Assembly (NCBI GenBank): GCA_026394745.1
Contig: JAPKXP010000095.1
Span: 1-6,203, forward strand
DNA: 6,203 bases
Direction: 5' to 3'
DNA from: Candidatus Altarchaeota archaeon
GTDB taxonomy: Archaea; Altiarchaeota; Altiarchaeia; IMC4; SCGC-AAA252-I15
A model generated the notes under the pieces. That model worked only from the letters and a program-made list of their open reading frames with translations. It was not told the DNA's origin and did no database searches. Positions 1 to 5,477 of this stretch are shown here, piece after piece. Numbering within the stretch: position 1 is the stretch's first letter; the number at the start of each line of letters is the position of its first letter. A program made the translations under genes and the position numbers.

Positions 1-189
1 GTCGCAGCTGAAGTAGTAAAGATAATAGGCAGGACTGGAATCTATGGGGAAGTCATCCAGGTCATGTGCAAGGTCAACGAGGGCGAGAACAAGGGCCGCG
101 TTATAAGACGCAACGTCAGAAGCCCGGTCCGGGAAGGAGACATACTCGACCTCAGGGAAACTGAAAGGGAAGCTAAACCCCTAACTTAA
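1..189 (+). CDS. rps28e: Small ribosomal subunit protein eS28 (S28e), 5'-truncated
   Basis: The reading frame is open from the first base and ends at a TAA at 187-189, followed directly by a second in-frame TAA (190-192). Sixty-two residues are visible. The family is normally about 70 residues, so only the first few plus the start codon lie outside the window. Recognisable family sequence includes GRTGIYGEVIQV, then GRVIRRNVRSPVREGDIL, then the hallmark C-terminal LRETEREA. S28e is a small OB-fold protein of the archaeal/eukaryotic small subunit, located near the mRNA exit channel. It is followed after 5 bp by rpl24e, the same order as in the common archaeal L7Ae-S28e-L24e-Ndk string. L7Ae would be expected just upstream, but this cannot be checked here. 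The identification is sure; the start is not visible. Confidence 0.95.
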   Translation, partial: VAAEVVKIIGRTGIYGEVIQVMCKVNEGENKGRVIRRNVRSPVREGDILDLRETEREAKPLT

Positions 190-194
190 TAAAA

Positions 195-521
195 ATGGAC
201 TGTAGTTTTTGCGGTTGGGGCATTCCGGAAGGGAGCGAAGTCATACTAGTCACCAAGAAAGGCAAGGCGCTTTACTTCTGCACAAGCAAGTGCGAGAAGA
301 ACATGATTAAGCTCGGCAGGAAGCCGCGCAAGGTCAAGTGGACTAGAGAGTATGCGAAAGAGAAGGAGGCAAGGCTAAAGCTTGCCGCAGCCTCGTCAAA
401 GACGCAAGAGGCTAAGCCTGCTCGAGAGGAAAAGAAGCCAGCAACCGAAGTGAAGAAGGATGCTGTAAAGAAGCCCGCCAAGAAAGAATCACCCAAGACT
501 TCGAAGAAAAAGGCGAAGTAA
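195..521 (+). CDS. rpl24e: Large ribosomal subunit protein eL24 (L24e) with long Lys/Ala-rich tail
   Basis: The encoded protein has 108 residues. Residues 1-53 form the L24e zinc-ribbon domain: Cys3 and Cys6 (CSFC) pair with Cys29 and Cys33 (CTSKC) to bind zinc, followed by the basic stretch GRKPRKVKWT (41-50) expected to touch 23S rRNA. Archaeal L24e proteins usually end soon after this core, at about 55-70 residues. Here residues 54-108 add a low-complexity tail in which 18 of 55 residues are lysine, interspersed with Ala, Glu, Pro and Ser. The tail is probably disordered and RNA-binding, but this is inference. The ATG at 195 lies 5 bp after the rps28e stop. There is no SD motif; the start is preceded by TAAAA. 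The next gene, ndk, begins 1 bp after the stop. Confidence 0.93.
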   Translation: MDCSFCGWGIPEGSEVILVTKKGKALYFCTSKCEKNMIKLGRKPRKVKWTREYAKEKEARLKLAAASSKTQEAKPAREEKKPATEVKKDAVKKPAKKESPKTSKKKAK

Positions 522-522
522 A

Positions 523-960
523 ATGAAGACCCTAATCATAATCAGGCCTTATGCTATCTTGAGGGGGCTTTTGGGCGAGATACTTATGAGATTCGAGAAG
601 CACGGCATAAGAGTCTCAGGCATGAAGATAATGCAGCTCCCGAAGGAGACTGCAGAAAAGCTCTATGAGCAACACAATGGCAAGGAATACTTCAACAAGC
701 TCGTTGAGGACATGACATCCTCGCCCTCCGCAATAGCGGTCTTGGACACGGATGTCCTTGACACGGAGAGCGCAATCGCGCTAGTTAGGAAAATCATAGG
801 CGACAAAGACCCGGGGAAAGCCGACATGGGCACCGTCAGGGGCGACTTCGGCCTAAGGATAGACCAGAACATAATACACGCTTCGGACAGCAAGGAGGCT
901 GCGGAGCGAGAGATACCCCTCTTCTTCAAGAAGGAGGAGCTATGCAGATACAAGATTTAG
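523..960 (+). CDS. ndk: Nucleoside diphosphate kinase, divergent at the phosphate-binding motif
   Basis: This 145-residue protein is of normal family length. NDK transfers the gamma-phosphate from ATP to NDPs through a phosphohistidine intermediate in the cytosol. The catalytic His is His119 in NIIHASDS (116-123). Arg89, Arg106 (in TVRGDFG), Asn116, Tyr48 and Phe57 also match nucleotide-site residues, and the C-terminal EIPLFFKKEEL is canonical. Deviations: the near-invariant IKPDG motif reads IRPYA (7-11), so the phosphate-contacting Lys is Arg8, and the Thr of GxTxP is Lys95. Residues 73-82 contain a tandem duplicated VLDTD/VLDTE that makes the loop about 4-5 residues longer than usual. Linkage to rpl24e (1 bp gap) matches the archaeal S28e-L24e-Ndk order. 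No good SD motif precedes the ATG. The kinase call is firm; full activity is less certain. Confidence 0.92.
   Translation: MKTLIIIRPYAILRGLLGEILMRFEKHGIRVSGMKIMQLPKETAEKLYEQHNGKEYFNKLVEDMTSSPSAIAVLDTDVLDTESAIALVRKIIGDKDPGKADMGTVRGDFGLRIDQNIIHASDSKEAAEREIPLFFKKEELCRYKI
739..768 (+). repeat. 15-bp tandem in-frame duplication inside ndk
   Basis: Two adjacent 15-base units, 739-753 and 754-768, encode VLDTD and VLDTE. They are identical at codons 1, 3 and 4 and differ at codon 2 (ttg versus ctt, both Leu) and in the last base of codon 5. The extra five residues lie where typical NDKs have a short link between the beta-strand ending in AMV/AVL and the helix leading to the conserved Arg. The divergence between units suggests the duplication is not recent. 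Confidence 0.7.
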
Positions 961-968
961 GATCATAA
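942..968 (+). other. Possible SD-led 8-codon minicistron ending at the rps19e start
   Basis: AAGGAGG at 931-937 sits 4 nt before an ATG at 942, out of frame with ndk. This ATG opens a frame of eight codons (MQIQDLGS) ending in TAA at 966-968, one base before the rps19e ATG at 970. The arrangement would deliver a terminating ribosome to the rps19e start. The AAGGAGG bases also encode Lys-Glu-Glu in the normal NDK C-terminus, so the SD match may be coincidental. There is no evidence that the peptide is made. Confidence 0.25.
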
Positions 969-969
969 A

Positions 970-1389
970 ATGGCAACTGTTTACGACGTTAAATCGGACG
1001 AGTTGATAAGGAAGGCTGCGTCAGACCTCAAGGAGAACATCAGTATGAAGATGCCTGATTGGGCCATGCACGTGAAGACTGGAGTCCACAAGCAGAAGCA
1101 GCCTGAAGACCCAGACTGGTGGTTCGCCAGAAGCGCTGCTATACTCAGGAAGGTATACGTTGACGGTCCTGTCGGAGTCCAGAGGCTCAGGACAGTATAC
1201 GGCGGTAGAAAACACCGCGGGGTCAAGCCAGAGGAGTTCAGGCGCGCGGGCGGCAAGATAATACGCACCATACTCAAGGACTTGGATGCCTTGGGTTTTA
1301 CGGAGAAGTCTGACAGGGACGGCCGTAAGATTACTGCCAAGGGGCGGAAATACCTGGACGCCTTGTCAACCTCGATTCTGAAGAAGTGA
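970..1389 (+). CDS. rps19e: Small ribosomal subunit protein eS19 (S19e)
   Basis: This 139-residue protein is a near-normal length for archaeal S19e (about 150). Family hallmarks are an N-terminal TVYDV segment (3-7), DPDWWFARSAAILRKVY (47-63), the YGGRKHRGVKPEEF loop (77-90), GGKIIRTILKDLDALGF (94-110) and a basic winged-helix end with GRKITAKGRKYLD (118-130). S19e binds the head of the small subunit and is needed for late 16S rRNA maturation in archaea and eukaryotes. The ATG at 970 follows the ndk stop by 9 bp in the context TAAAATG, with no SD at the normal distance; AAGGAGG lies 32 nt away. The following gene, three bases after its stop, is the PDCD5-family gene, a pairing widely conserved in archaea. 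Confidence 0.95.
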   Translation: MATVYDVKSDELIRKAASDLKENISMKMPDWAMHVKTGVHKQKQPEDPDWWFARSAAILRKVYVDGPVGVQRLRTVYGGRKHRGVKPEEFRRAGGKIIRTILKDLDALGFTEKSDRDGRKITAKGRKYLDALSTSILKK

Positions 1390-1392
1390 GTT

Positions 1393-1725
1393 ATGTCCGA
1401 TTTGGATGAACTACGGCAAAAGAGGCTGCGTGAGCTCGCGTTAATGCAGCAGCAGGCACATCAAGAGAAGCTTCAGGAGCATACGCGAGCCAGCGAGATA
1501 AACCAGCAGATAGATTTGATAGTCCATAAGATTCTCACCCCTGACGCTTTACAGAGGCTTGGGAACATACGCGTTGCGAGGCCTGAGTTCGCAAGGCAGG
1601 TTGAGATACTTCTGATTCAATTATACCAGGCTGGAAAGCTGCCTGCCAAGGTGGACGACAGCCTGCTGAAGAACATACTGACGAAAATAAGCTCTCAGAA
1701 GAAGGAAATCAGGATAACAAAGTAG
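1393..1725 (+). CDS. PDCD5/TFAR19-family DNA-binding protein
   Basis: The encoded protein has 110 residues, the usual size for archaeal PDCD5-family members. Residues 1-30 form a charged, Gln-rich N-terminal helix. The core signature runs from ILTPDALQRLGNIRVARPEF (47-66) through ARQVEILLIQLYQAGKL (67-83), followed by the LLKNILTKIS helix and the basic end KKEIRITK. Family members form a compact helical bundle; archaeal ones bind double-stranded DNA in vitro, while the human relative PDCD5 is linked to apoptosis and the CCT/prefoldin system. The archaeal role is not settled. The gene follows rps19e by three bases. A weak GTGAG lies just before the ATG. The usual next genes (L39e, L31e, eIF6) are missing: the stop is only 6 bp from the stop of a convergent gene. 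Confidence 0.92.
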   Translation: MSDLDELRQKRLRELALMQQQAHQEKLQEHTRASEINQQIDLIVHKILTPDALQRLGNIRVARPEFARQVEILLIQLYQAGKLPAKVDDSLLKNILTKISSQKKEIRITK

Positions 1726-1731
1726 AGTATT

Positions 1732-2913
1732 CTAGAGCTTTATGTTGTCTAGTTCGCTGTCTAAATCCTTTTTTGCGGAAGCCGCAGCCGATGTCTTACC
1801 CTTATCGGCCTTGTCAAGCTCGTAGCCAAGCTCGTTTAGTATGTCCTCATCCTTAACTGGTGCTGTTGTCGCAATCGGCGTAACCTGCTTTTTCTTGGAG
1901 ATGATTATTGCCGCGAAAAGAACGCAGACTCCGAGGGCTACGATAGCCCAGTTGGTCTTGCTTAGGGGTCCTATCATGCCGGACTGGATGTCCAGCACCT
2001 GCTGTTGGGTGTCGGCCAGCTGCCTTGACAGCATGCTGTTCTGCTGTAGTAGGCTGTTCTTCTCGTCGCCAAGCTGCTTCACCTGACTTTCAAGCCTCGC
2101 TATCTCAAGCTTCTTTTCAGCTATAATGTACTGGAGCTCCTGTGTGGAGTTGCCGGGCTGCGCTGACTCGGATATGCTGAGCCAGTCTATTATGTTGAGT
2201 CCGAACCGTTTGTTGTTGTAGTCGCCTATGTACTTGTTGGTTAGGAAGTCGGCGTCGCTTGTCATGAACACTAGGCCGTTGCCGAATATGGCTGCGGCAG
2301 CTACTGGAGGGTAGCTTCCAGAGGCAAAAGAGCCTGTATCAGAGTAGGTGTCTGAGTTGCCTTGAGCTATAATCCTTGCGCTTCCAGAGACCTTTATCCC
2401 TGACCCTTGGTAGAAGCCAATCTTAGTCACTCCTTGGCGTATCGTGGACATGCCAGGGTATTCGCCGAAGCGGTCTATAGTGAAGCTGTTTCTGTCGTTG
2501 AGCGCTGGAATCTGATCTGTTGGGTCTATGAGCACTCCCTCGTCAATGGTTACGCCGAATGGTATTGTTATCTGGTTGGCGGACGGGCCTGCTCCCGCCA
2601 GGTATATTGCCCGCCCTTTCTGTAGGACGAACTCTATTATGGCTGAAACTTCTGCGGTGGATAGTGTTTTACCCATGTTAGGTATTATCAGCATGTCGTA
2701 GTTTTCAAGGGATTCTTTGGTTAACTCGCCTTTGGTTATGGACGCGACGTCGTAGCCCTTGTTTTTAAGCTCCTTTGCGAAGTCGCTGTACCCGGACTCT
2801 ATGGTGTAGTCGCCTCCTGTGCCGACCTCGTAGAACAGTACCCTCTTGGCCTCGGCTGCCGTGGTAAGCAGGAGTATGGCTACAGCTAGGGTGAGTGCTG
2901 GTCTAGTGTTCAT
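1732..2913 (-). CDS. Membrane-anchored GIFT/DUF4350-like ectodomain protein with leucine-zipper stalk
   Basis: This 393-residue protein has a type I membrane layout. Residues 1-22 are a signal peptide (hydrophobic LTLAVAILLLTTAAEA, likely cut after Ala22). Residues 23-250 look like the GIFT/DUF4350 fold (glutamine-amidotransferase-like Rossmann fold, related to IFT52 and GldG-type ectodomains): VLFYEVGTGGDYTIESGYSD (25-44), NYDMLIIPN (71-79), FVLQKGRAIYLAG (95-107), FGVTIDEGVLIDPT (119-132) and GNGLVFMTSDADFL (211-224). No amidotransferase Cys-His pair is evident. Residues 256-311 form a coiled coil with Leu at 274, 281, 288 and 295, then a transmembrane helix (322-339), KKK and an acidic/basic tail to 393. 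The ATG at 2913 suits a leaderless promoter. Function is unknown; DUF4350 proteins elsewhere sit near MoxR/DUF58 genes, but none are here. A binding or structural role at the cell surface is inference. Confidence 0.75.
   Translation of the reverse strand: MNTRPALTLAVAILLLTTAAEAKRVLFYEVGTGGDYTIESGYSDFAKELKNKGYDVASITKGELTKESLENYDMLIIPNMGKTLSTAEVSAIIEFVLQKGRAIYLAGAGPSANQITIPFGVTIDEGVLIDPTDQIPALNDRNSFTIDRFGEYPGMSTIRQGVTKIGFYQGSGIKVSGSARIIAQGNSDTYSDTGSFASGSYPPVAAAAIFGNGLVFMTSDADFLTNKYIGDYNNKRFGLNIIDWLSISESAQPGNSTQELQYIIAEKKLEIARLESQVKQLGDEKNSLLQQNSMLSRQLADTQQQVLDIQSGMIGPLSKTNWAIVALGVCVLFAAIIISKKKQVTPIATTAPVKDEDILNELGYELDKADKGKTSAAASAKKDLDSELDNIKL
1769..1774 (+). terminator. Candidate oligo-T terminator of the ribosomal operon
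   Basis: A T6 run on the plus strand begins about 43 bp after the PDCD5-family stop. Archaeal RNA polymerase stops at U-rich tracts, often without a hairpin. It lies inside the 3' end of the opposing gene, where it encodes lysines, so it could simply reflect coding. It is the first T run of five or more after the operon's last stop. Confidence 0.35.
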
Positions 2914-2933
2914 CTTTTAAACATTGGTTTTTG

Positions 2934-2943
2934 TATTTTAATA
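2934..2943 (-). promoter_or_regulatory. TATA-box-like promoter for the GIFT-like membrane protein gene
   Basis: Read on the minus strand, the 10 bases are TATTAAAATA, at -30 to -21 relative to the ATG. This is the distance expected between an archaeal TATA box and a transcription start at or within a base or two of the ATG. The mRNA would be leaderless, which agrees with the lack of an SD motif. The box lies in the 30 bp gap after the phosphoesterase stop codon, so the two genes need not be cotranscribed. Confidence 0.5.
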
Positions 2944-3618
2944 TTATAATCCCGTGTAGAATTCAATGCTAGTCCTCCCACCACCAACCTCGAGCATGTA
3001 AGCCCTCCCTTCTGATAGCCTACCTAGGTTCAGTACCCTGGTTTTGCCTAGGTAGTCCTCTCCCCCCCCTGATTCGTGTATGTGGGAGCACAACACCAGC
3101 TCCGGCTTGTACTCCTCGATTATCTTGCGTACTGAGGCGCTTCCCACGTGAGCGCCGTTCTTGATTTGGTCGCATTTAGTGTCCTTGGGCGGCGCGTGGA
3201 CCATCAGGATTACTCTCTTGTTTTTAGTCGACGTTATCATGTTTTTCAGTTTCTCGTATATCTCCTCCTCGCTTGACTCGAATGGCGTGCCGAATGGCGT
3301 GGGGTTGCTGCCGCCTAGCCCGATTATTGCGTATTCATCGAACTCTAGGACGGTGTTGTGGAGGTTCGCCCCGAACTTGTTTAGTATTTCAGGGGTCTTT
3401 TTCTGGTCGCAGTTGCCAGGAATTGCCTTAACCTGGAAGTTTAGGAGTATGTCTACTATAGCGAGTATGTCGGCTTCGTTTTCAGCAGGGTCTTTGAATC
3501 CCCTGCTGTAGTCCCCCAGAAGGAAGAAGTATTCGACGTCCCTGCCGATGAGGGAGTTTCGGAGCTGCATAAGGGCTTCCTTGTCGCCGTGGATGTCGGC
3601 AACGACCATCGCTTTCAT
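2944..3618 (-). CDS. Calcineurin-like metallophosphoesterase, COG2129 (Icc-related) type
   Basis: From the ATG at 3618 the protein has 224 residues. It carries all five metallophosphoesterase blocks: DIHGD (8-12), GDYSRG (35-40), GNCD (68-71), VHAPP (140-144) and SHIHES (178-183). These supply the two-metal ligands Asp8, His10, Asp36, Asn69, His141, His179 and His181. The segment GLGGSNPTPFGTPFE (100-114) is characteristic of the COG2129 branch of archaeal predicted phosphoesterases; NLGRLSEGRA near the end matches the usual NPGS/LxEG close. The substrate is unknown for this branch, and it appears cytosolic, with no signal peptide. A TTG at 3627 could add three residues (MII), but ATG at 3618 or at 3609 (MVVADIHGD) are better starts because DIHGD normally lies within the first 10 residues. 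Eight consecutive G residues encode Gly184-Gly186. The gene lies 43-52 bp after glmS. Confidence 0.88.
   Translation of the reverse strand: MKAMVVADIHGDKEALMQLRNSLIGRDVEYFFLLGDYSRGFKDPAENEADILAIVDILLNFQVKAIPGNCDQKKTPEILNKFGANLHNTVLEFDEYAIIGLGGSNPTPFGTPFESSEEEIYEKLKNMITSTKNKRVILMVHAPPKDTKCDQIKNGAHVGSASVRKIIEEYKPELVLCSHIHESGGGEDYLGKTRVLNLGRLSEGRAYMLEVGGGRTSIEFYTGL
3062..3069 (-). repeat. G8 homopolymer inside the phosphoesterase gene
   Basis: The plus strand shows eight consecutive C residues. On the coding strand they encode the Gly-Gly-Gly after the SHIHES metal-binding motif. The frame is intact on both sides, since conserved C-terminal sequence follows. A run of this length is prone to replication slippage and sequencing error. 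Confidence 0.6.
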
Positions 3619-3646
3619 TATTATCAATATTAATTTGCTGGGCCTC

Positions 3647-3652
3647 TTTAAA
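3647..3652 (-). promoter_or_regulatory. Possible TATA box for the phosphoesterase gene
   Basis: On the minus strand, TTTAAA (within ATTTAAAG) is centred about 31 bp before the ATG at 3618. This would place the transcription start a few bases upstream of that ATG, giving a very short leader. The gap is A/T-rich (AAATTAATATTGATAAT also occurs nearer the start), so the choice of box is not secure. Confidence 0.35.
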
Positions 3653-3656
3653 TCAT

Positions 3657-3671
3657 AAAAACGGGGTTTTT
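3657..3671 (-). terminator. Candidate terminator after glmS
   Basis: On the minus strand, directly overlapping the last base of the glmS stop codon, the sequence AAAAACCCCGTTTTT can form a short stem (A5C with GT5, three-base loop) and ends in T5. Archaeal termination relies mainly on the U tract. The element lies between glmS and the phosphoesterase gene and would at least reduce read-through. Confidence 0.4.
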
Positions 3672-5449
3672 CACTCCACGGTAACGCTTTTAGCTAGATT
3701 CCTGGGTTTGTCCGGGTCTAGGCCTTTCAGAACTGAGATGTAGTAGGCTAGCATGTGCAGTGGCACTATGTTTAGTATGGGTGAAAGCAGGGGGTCGGTC
3801 TTGGGTACGTCCAAGTCGCATTCGAATCCTACGGTTATGACTTTGGCGCCGCGGGCTTTGGCTTCCTGTATGTTGGAGTGCATCTTGTCCCTGAGTTTCC
3901 CTTCAGCGGTTATTGCGAGGACGGTCGTGTCCTGGTCGAGTATGGCTATCGGCCCGTGCTTTAGCTCGCCTGCAGGGTATCCTTCAGCGTGCACGTAGCT
4001 TATTTCCTTGAGTTTTAACGCCCCTTCCAAAGCGGTCGGGTAGTTTATGTTCCTGCCTATGAAGAAGAATTTTTTTGTTGAGGCGTTTTCTTCGGCAATC
4101 TCGTTTATCCTCCTGTTTTCAACCGCCTCCTTTATCTTGCGGGGAATGTTTTTCAGCTCGGACTTCAGGTGCTCGAATTCGTGGGCGCTGATTCTGCCTT
4201 TAGCCCGTGCGACCAGCAGTGACAGTAGAGTGCAGGATAACACCTGGCCGATGTAAGCTTTGGTGGAGGCTACTGCGATTTCCGGGCCGGCTCTGATGTA
4301 CGCCACGTCGTCTGAGATTCGGGTTACGCTAGAGCCTACGACGTTGACTATTGAAGCTATGTAGGCGTCTTTTTTCTTCGCGCCCTTTATCGCGGCTATG
4401 GTGTCCGCCGTCTCGCCGGACTGTGTTATCGACACTACGCCGGTTTTGTCGTCCATCGTTTCCACGGTGGAGTACCTGAATTCCGAGGCGACGAAGGCTT
4501 CCGCAGGTATGCCGTAGTTCTCCAGGATGTATTTCCCCACTAAGCCGGCGTGGTATGCGGTGCCGCAGGCGACGAAGCATATGCGAGTCTTCTTCGCGAG
4601 CTTCCCGGCGATCTCTTCCAGTTCCTTTTCAGCGGACAGCGCGTTTCTTGCGGCGTTAGGCTCCTCGTGGATTTCCTTGAGCATGAAGTGTTGGAACCCC
4701 TCCTTTTCCGCTTCGGACGCGCCCCACGTTATCTTGTGCACCTTCTTTTTGACTTCCTTTCGCGTTGAAAGATTCTTTATGACGACGGTCTTCTTGCTCA
4801 CGAACCCGTAGTCCATGTCTTCGAGTATCAGCGCCTTCTTCGTCTTAGACAGGAACGCCGGGGCGTCGGAGGCTATGAAATTCTCGCCGACTCCGAGGCC
4901 AACGAGCATTGGACTTTCGTTTCTTGCGATGAAAATCTTGTCAGGCTCGCGCGACGTTATCACGGTTATCGCGAAGCTGCCTTTAAGGCGTTCGAGAGTC
5001 TTTTCGAGAGCGGATAGGACGCTCTTTTCCGATGCCATGTAGTGTTCGACCAGATGGGCTATTACCTCGGTGTCAGTCTCGGACTTGAACTTGTGCCCTA
5101 ACTCGGAAAGCTCGCTCTTCAAGTCAACGTAATTCTCGATGATTCCGTTGTGGGCGACGACAATCTCTCCAGAGCAGTCTGCGTGAGGATGTGCGTTAAC
5201 CTGCGATGGCGCGCCGTGGGTCGCCCACCGGGTGTGGCCGACTCCGATAGTGGACTTCAGGCGCTCCGGCCTAAGCTTCCTTCGGACTTCATCCACCTTG
5301 CCCTTGTCTTTCGGCAGGTGTATCGTTCCGTCGCCTGTGATGTACGCTATACCAGCTGAGTCGTAGCCCCGGTACTCCAGCTTCTTGAGCATGTCAAACA
5401 ATATTTCAGGGGCGTTTCCGTTTCCAACGTAGCCAGATATCCCGCACAT
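3671..5449 (-). CDS. glmS: Glutamine--fructose-6-phosphate aminotransferase (isomerizing)
   Basis: This 592-residue protein is full length for the family. It makes glucosamine-6-phosphate from fructose-6-phosphate and glutamine, the first committed step towards UDP-GlcNAc for glycans and protein glycosylation. The N-terminal Ntn-hydrolase glutaminase domain (2-about 230) starts with the nucleophile Cys2 in MCGISGYVG and carries GHTRWATHGAP (71-81), AHNGIIENY (99-107) and SETDTEV (123-129). The linker motif is LKEIHEEP (257-264), where EQP is more usual. The first SIS domain has CGTAYHAG (295-302) and TQSGETADT (342-350). The second has GRNINYPTALEGALKLKEIS (465-484) and GELKHGP (494-500). The C-terminus PRNLAKSVTVE contains the conserved Lys587. 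The start is fixed by the processed Met before Cys2. The gene diverges from the dapA-type gene and has no SD; it is probably leaderless or short-leadered. Confidence 0.97.
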   Translation of the reverse strand: MCGISGYVGNGNAPEILFDMLKKLEYRGYDSAGIAYITGDGTIHLPKDKGKVDEVRRKLRPERLKSTIGVGHTRWATHGAPSQVNAHPHADCSGEIVVAHNGIIENYVDLKSELSELGHKFKSETDTEVIAHLVEHYMASEKSVLSALEKTLERLKGSFAITVITSREPDKIFIARNESPMLVGLGVGENFIASDAPAFLSKTKKALILEDMDYGFVSKKTVVIKNLSTRKEVKKKVHKITWGASEAEKEGFQHFMLKEIHEEPNAARNALSAEKELEEIAGKLAKKTRICFVACGTAYHAGLVGKYILENYGIPAEAFVASEFRYSTVETMDDKTGVVSITQSGETADTIAAIKGAKKKDAYIASIVNVVGSSVTRISDDVAYIRAGPEIAVASTKAYIGQVLSCTLLSLLVARAKGRISAHEFEHLKSELKNIPRKIKEAVENRRINEIAEENASTKKFFFIGRNINYPTALEGALKLKEISYVHAEGYPAGELKHGPIAILDQDTTVLAITAEGKLRDKMHSNIQEAKARGAKVITVGFECDLDVPKTDPLLSPILNIVPLHMLAYYISVLKGLDPDKPRNLAKSVTVE

Positions 5450-5458
5450 TTTATAATA
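5450..5458 (+). promoter_or_regulatory. TATA-box-like promoter for the dapA-type gene
   Basis: TTTATAATA (5450-5458) abuts the glmS start codon and is centred about 53 bp before the dapA-type ATG. With a usual archaeal spacing of about 26 bp, transcription would start near 5480, leaving a leader of about 25 nt that contains the strong SD. Confidence 0.45.
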
Positions 5459-5477
5459 TTAATTAACGATTGCGTCT

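Noticed and set aside
1689..1740. Seven-base inverted repeat AAGCTCT...AGAGCTT across the convergent junction as a bidirectional terminator.
   Set aside because: The 38-base loop and short arm are within chance expectation for this length; it is mentioned only as context.
2910..2924. Four-codon frame (MFKR) upstream of the membrane-protein gene on the minus strand, with its TGA overlapping the main ATG.
   Set aside because: The TATA box places the transcription start at or near the main ATG, so this frame would probably not be in the mRNA, and it has no SD.
3279..3302. Adjacent 12-base near-repeats (cgaatggcgtgc/cgaatggcgtgg).
   Set aside because: They encode the TPFGTPF segment of a family motif in COG2129-like phosphoesterases, so the repetition is explained by protein conservation.
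3161..3511. Plus-strand open frame opposite the phosphoesterase.
   Set aside because: It is antisense to a well-supported conserved gene, has no recognisable domain or start signal, and is composed of mirror-coded residues. The same holds for the other open frames opposite glmS, ndk and rps19e.
3619..3627. TTG start at 3627 adding three residues to the phosphoesterase.
   Set aside because: ATG codons at 3618 and 3609 sit at the normal distance from DIHGD; a TTG start is less likely and adds no conserved sequence.
4070..4076. A7 run in glmS (coding strand) in the A AAA AAA register of a -1 frameshift site.
   Set aside because: It encodes Thr-Lys-Lys-Phe in a full-length GlmS with intact downstream domains. 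No stem-loop or alternative product is supported.
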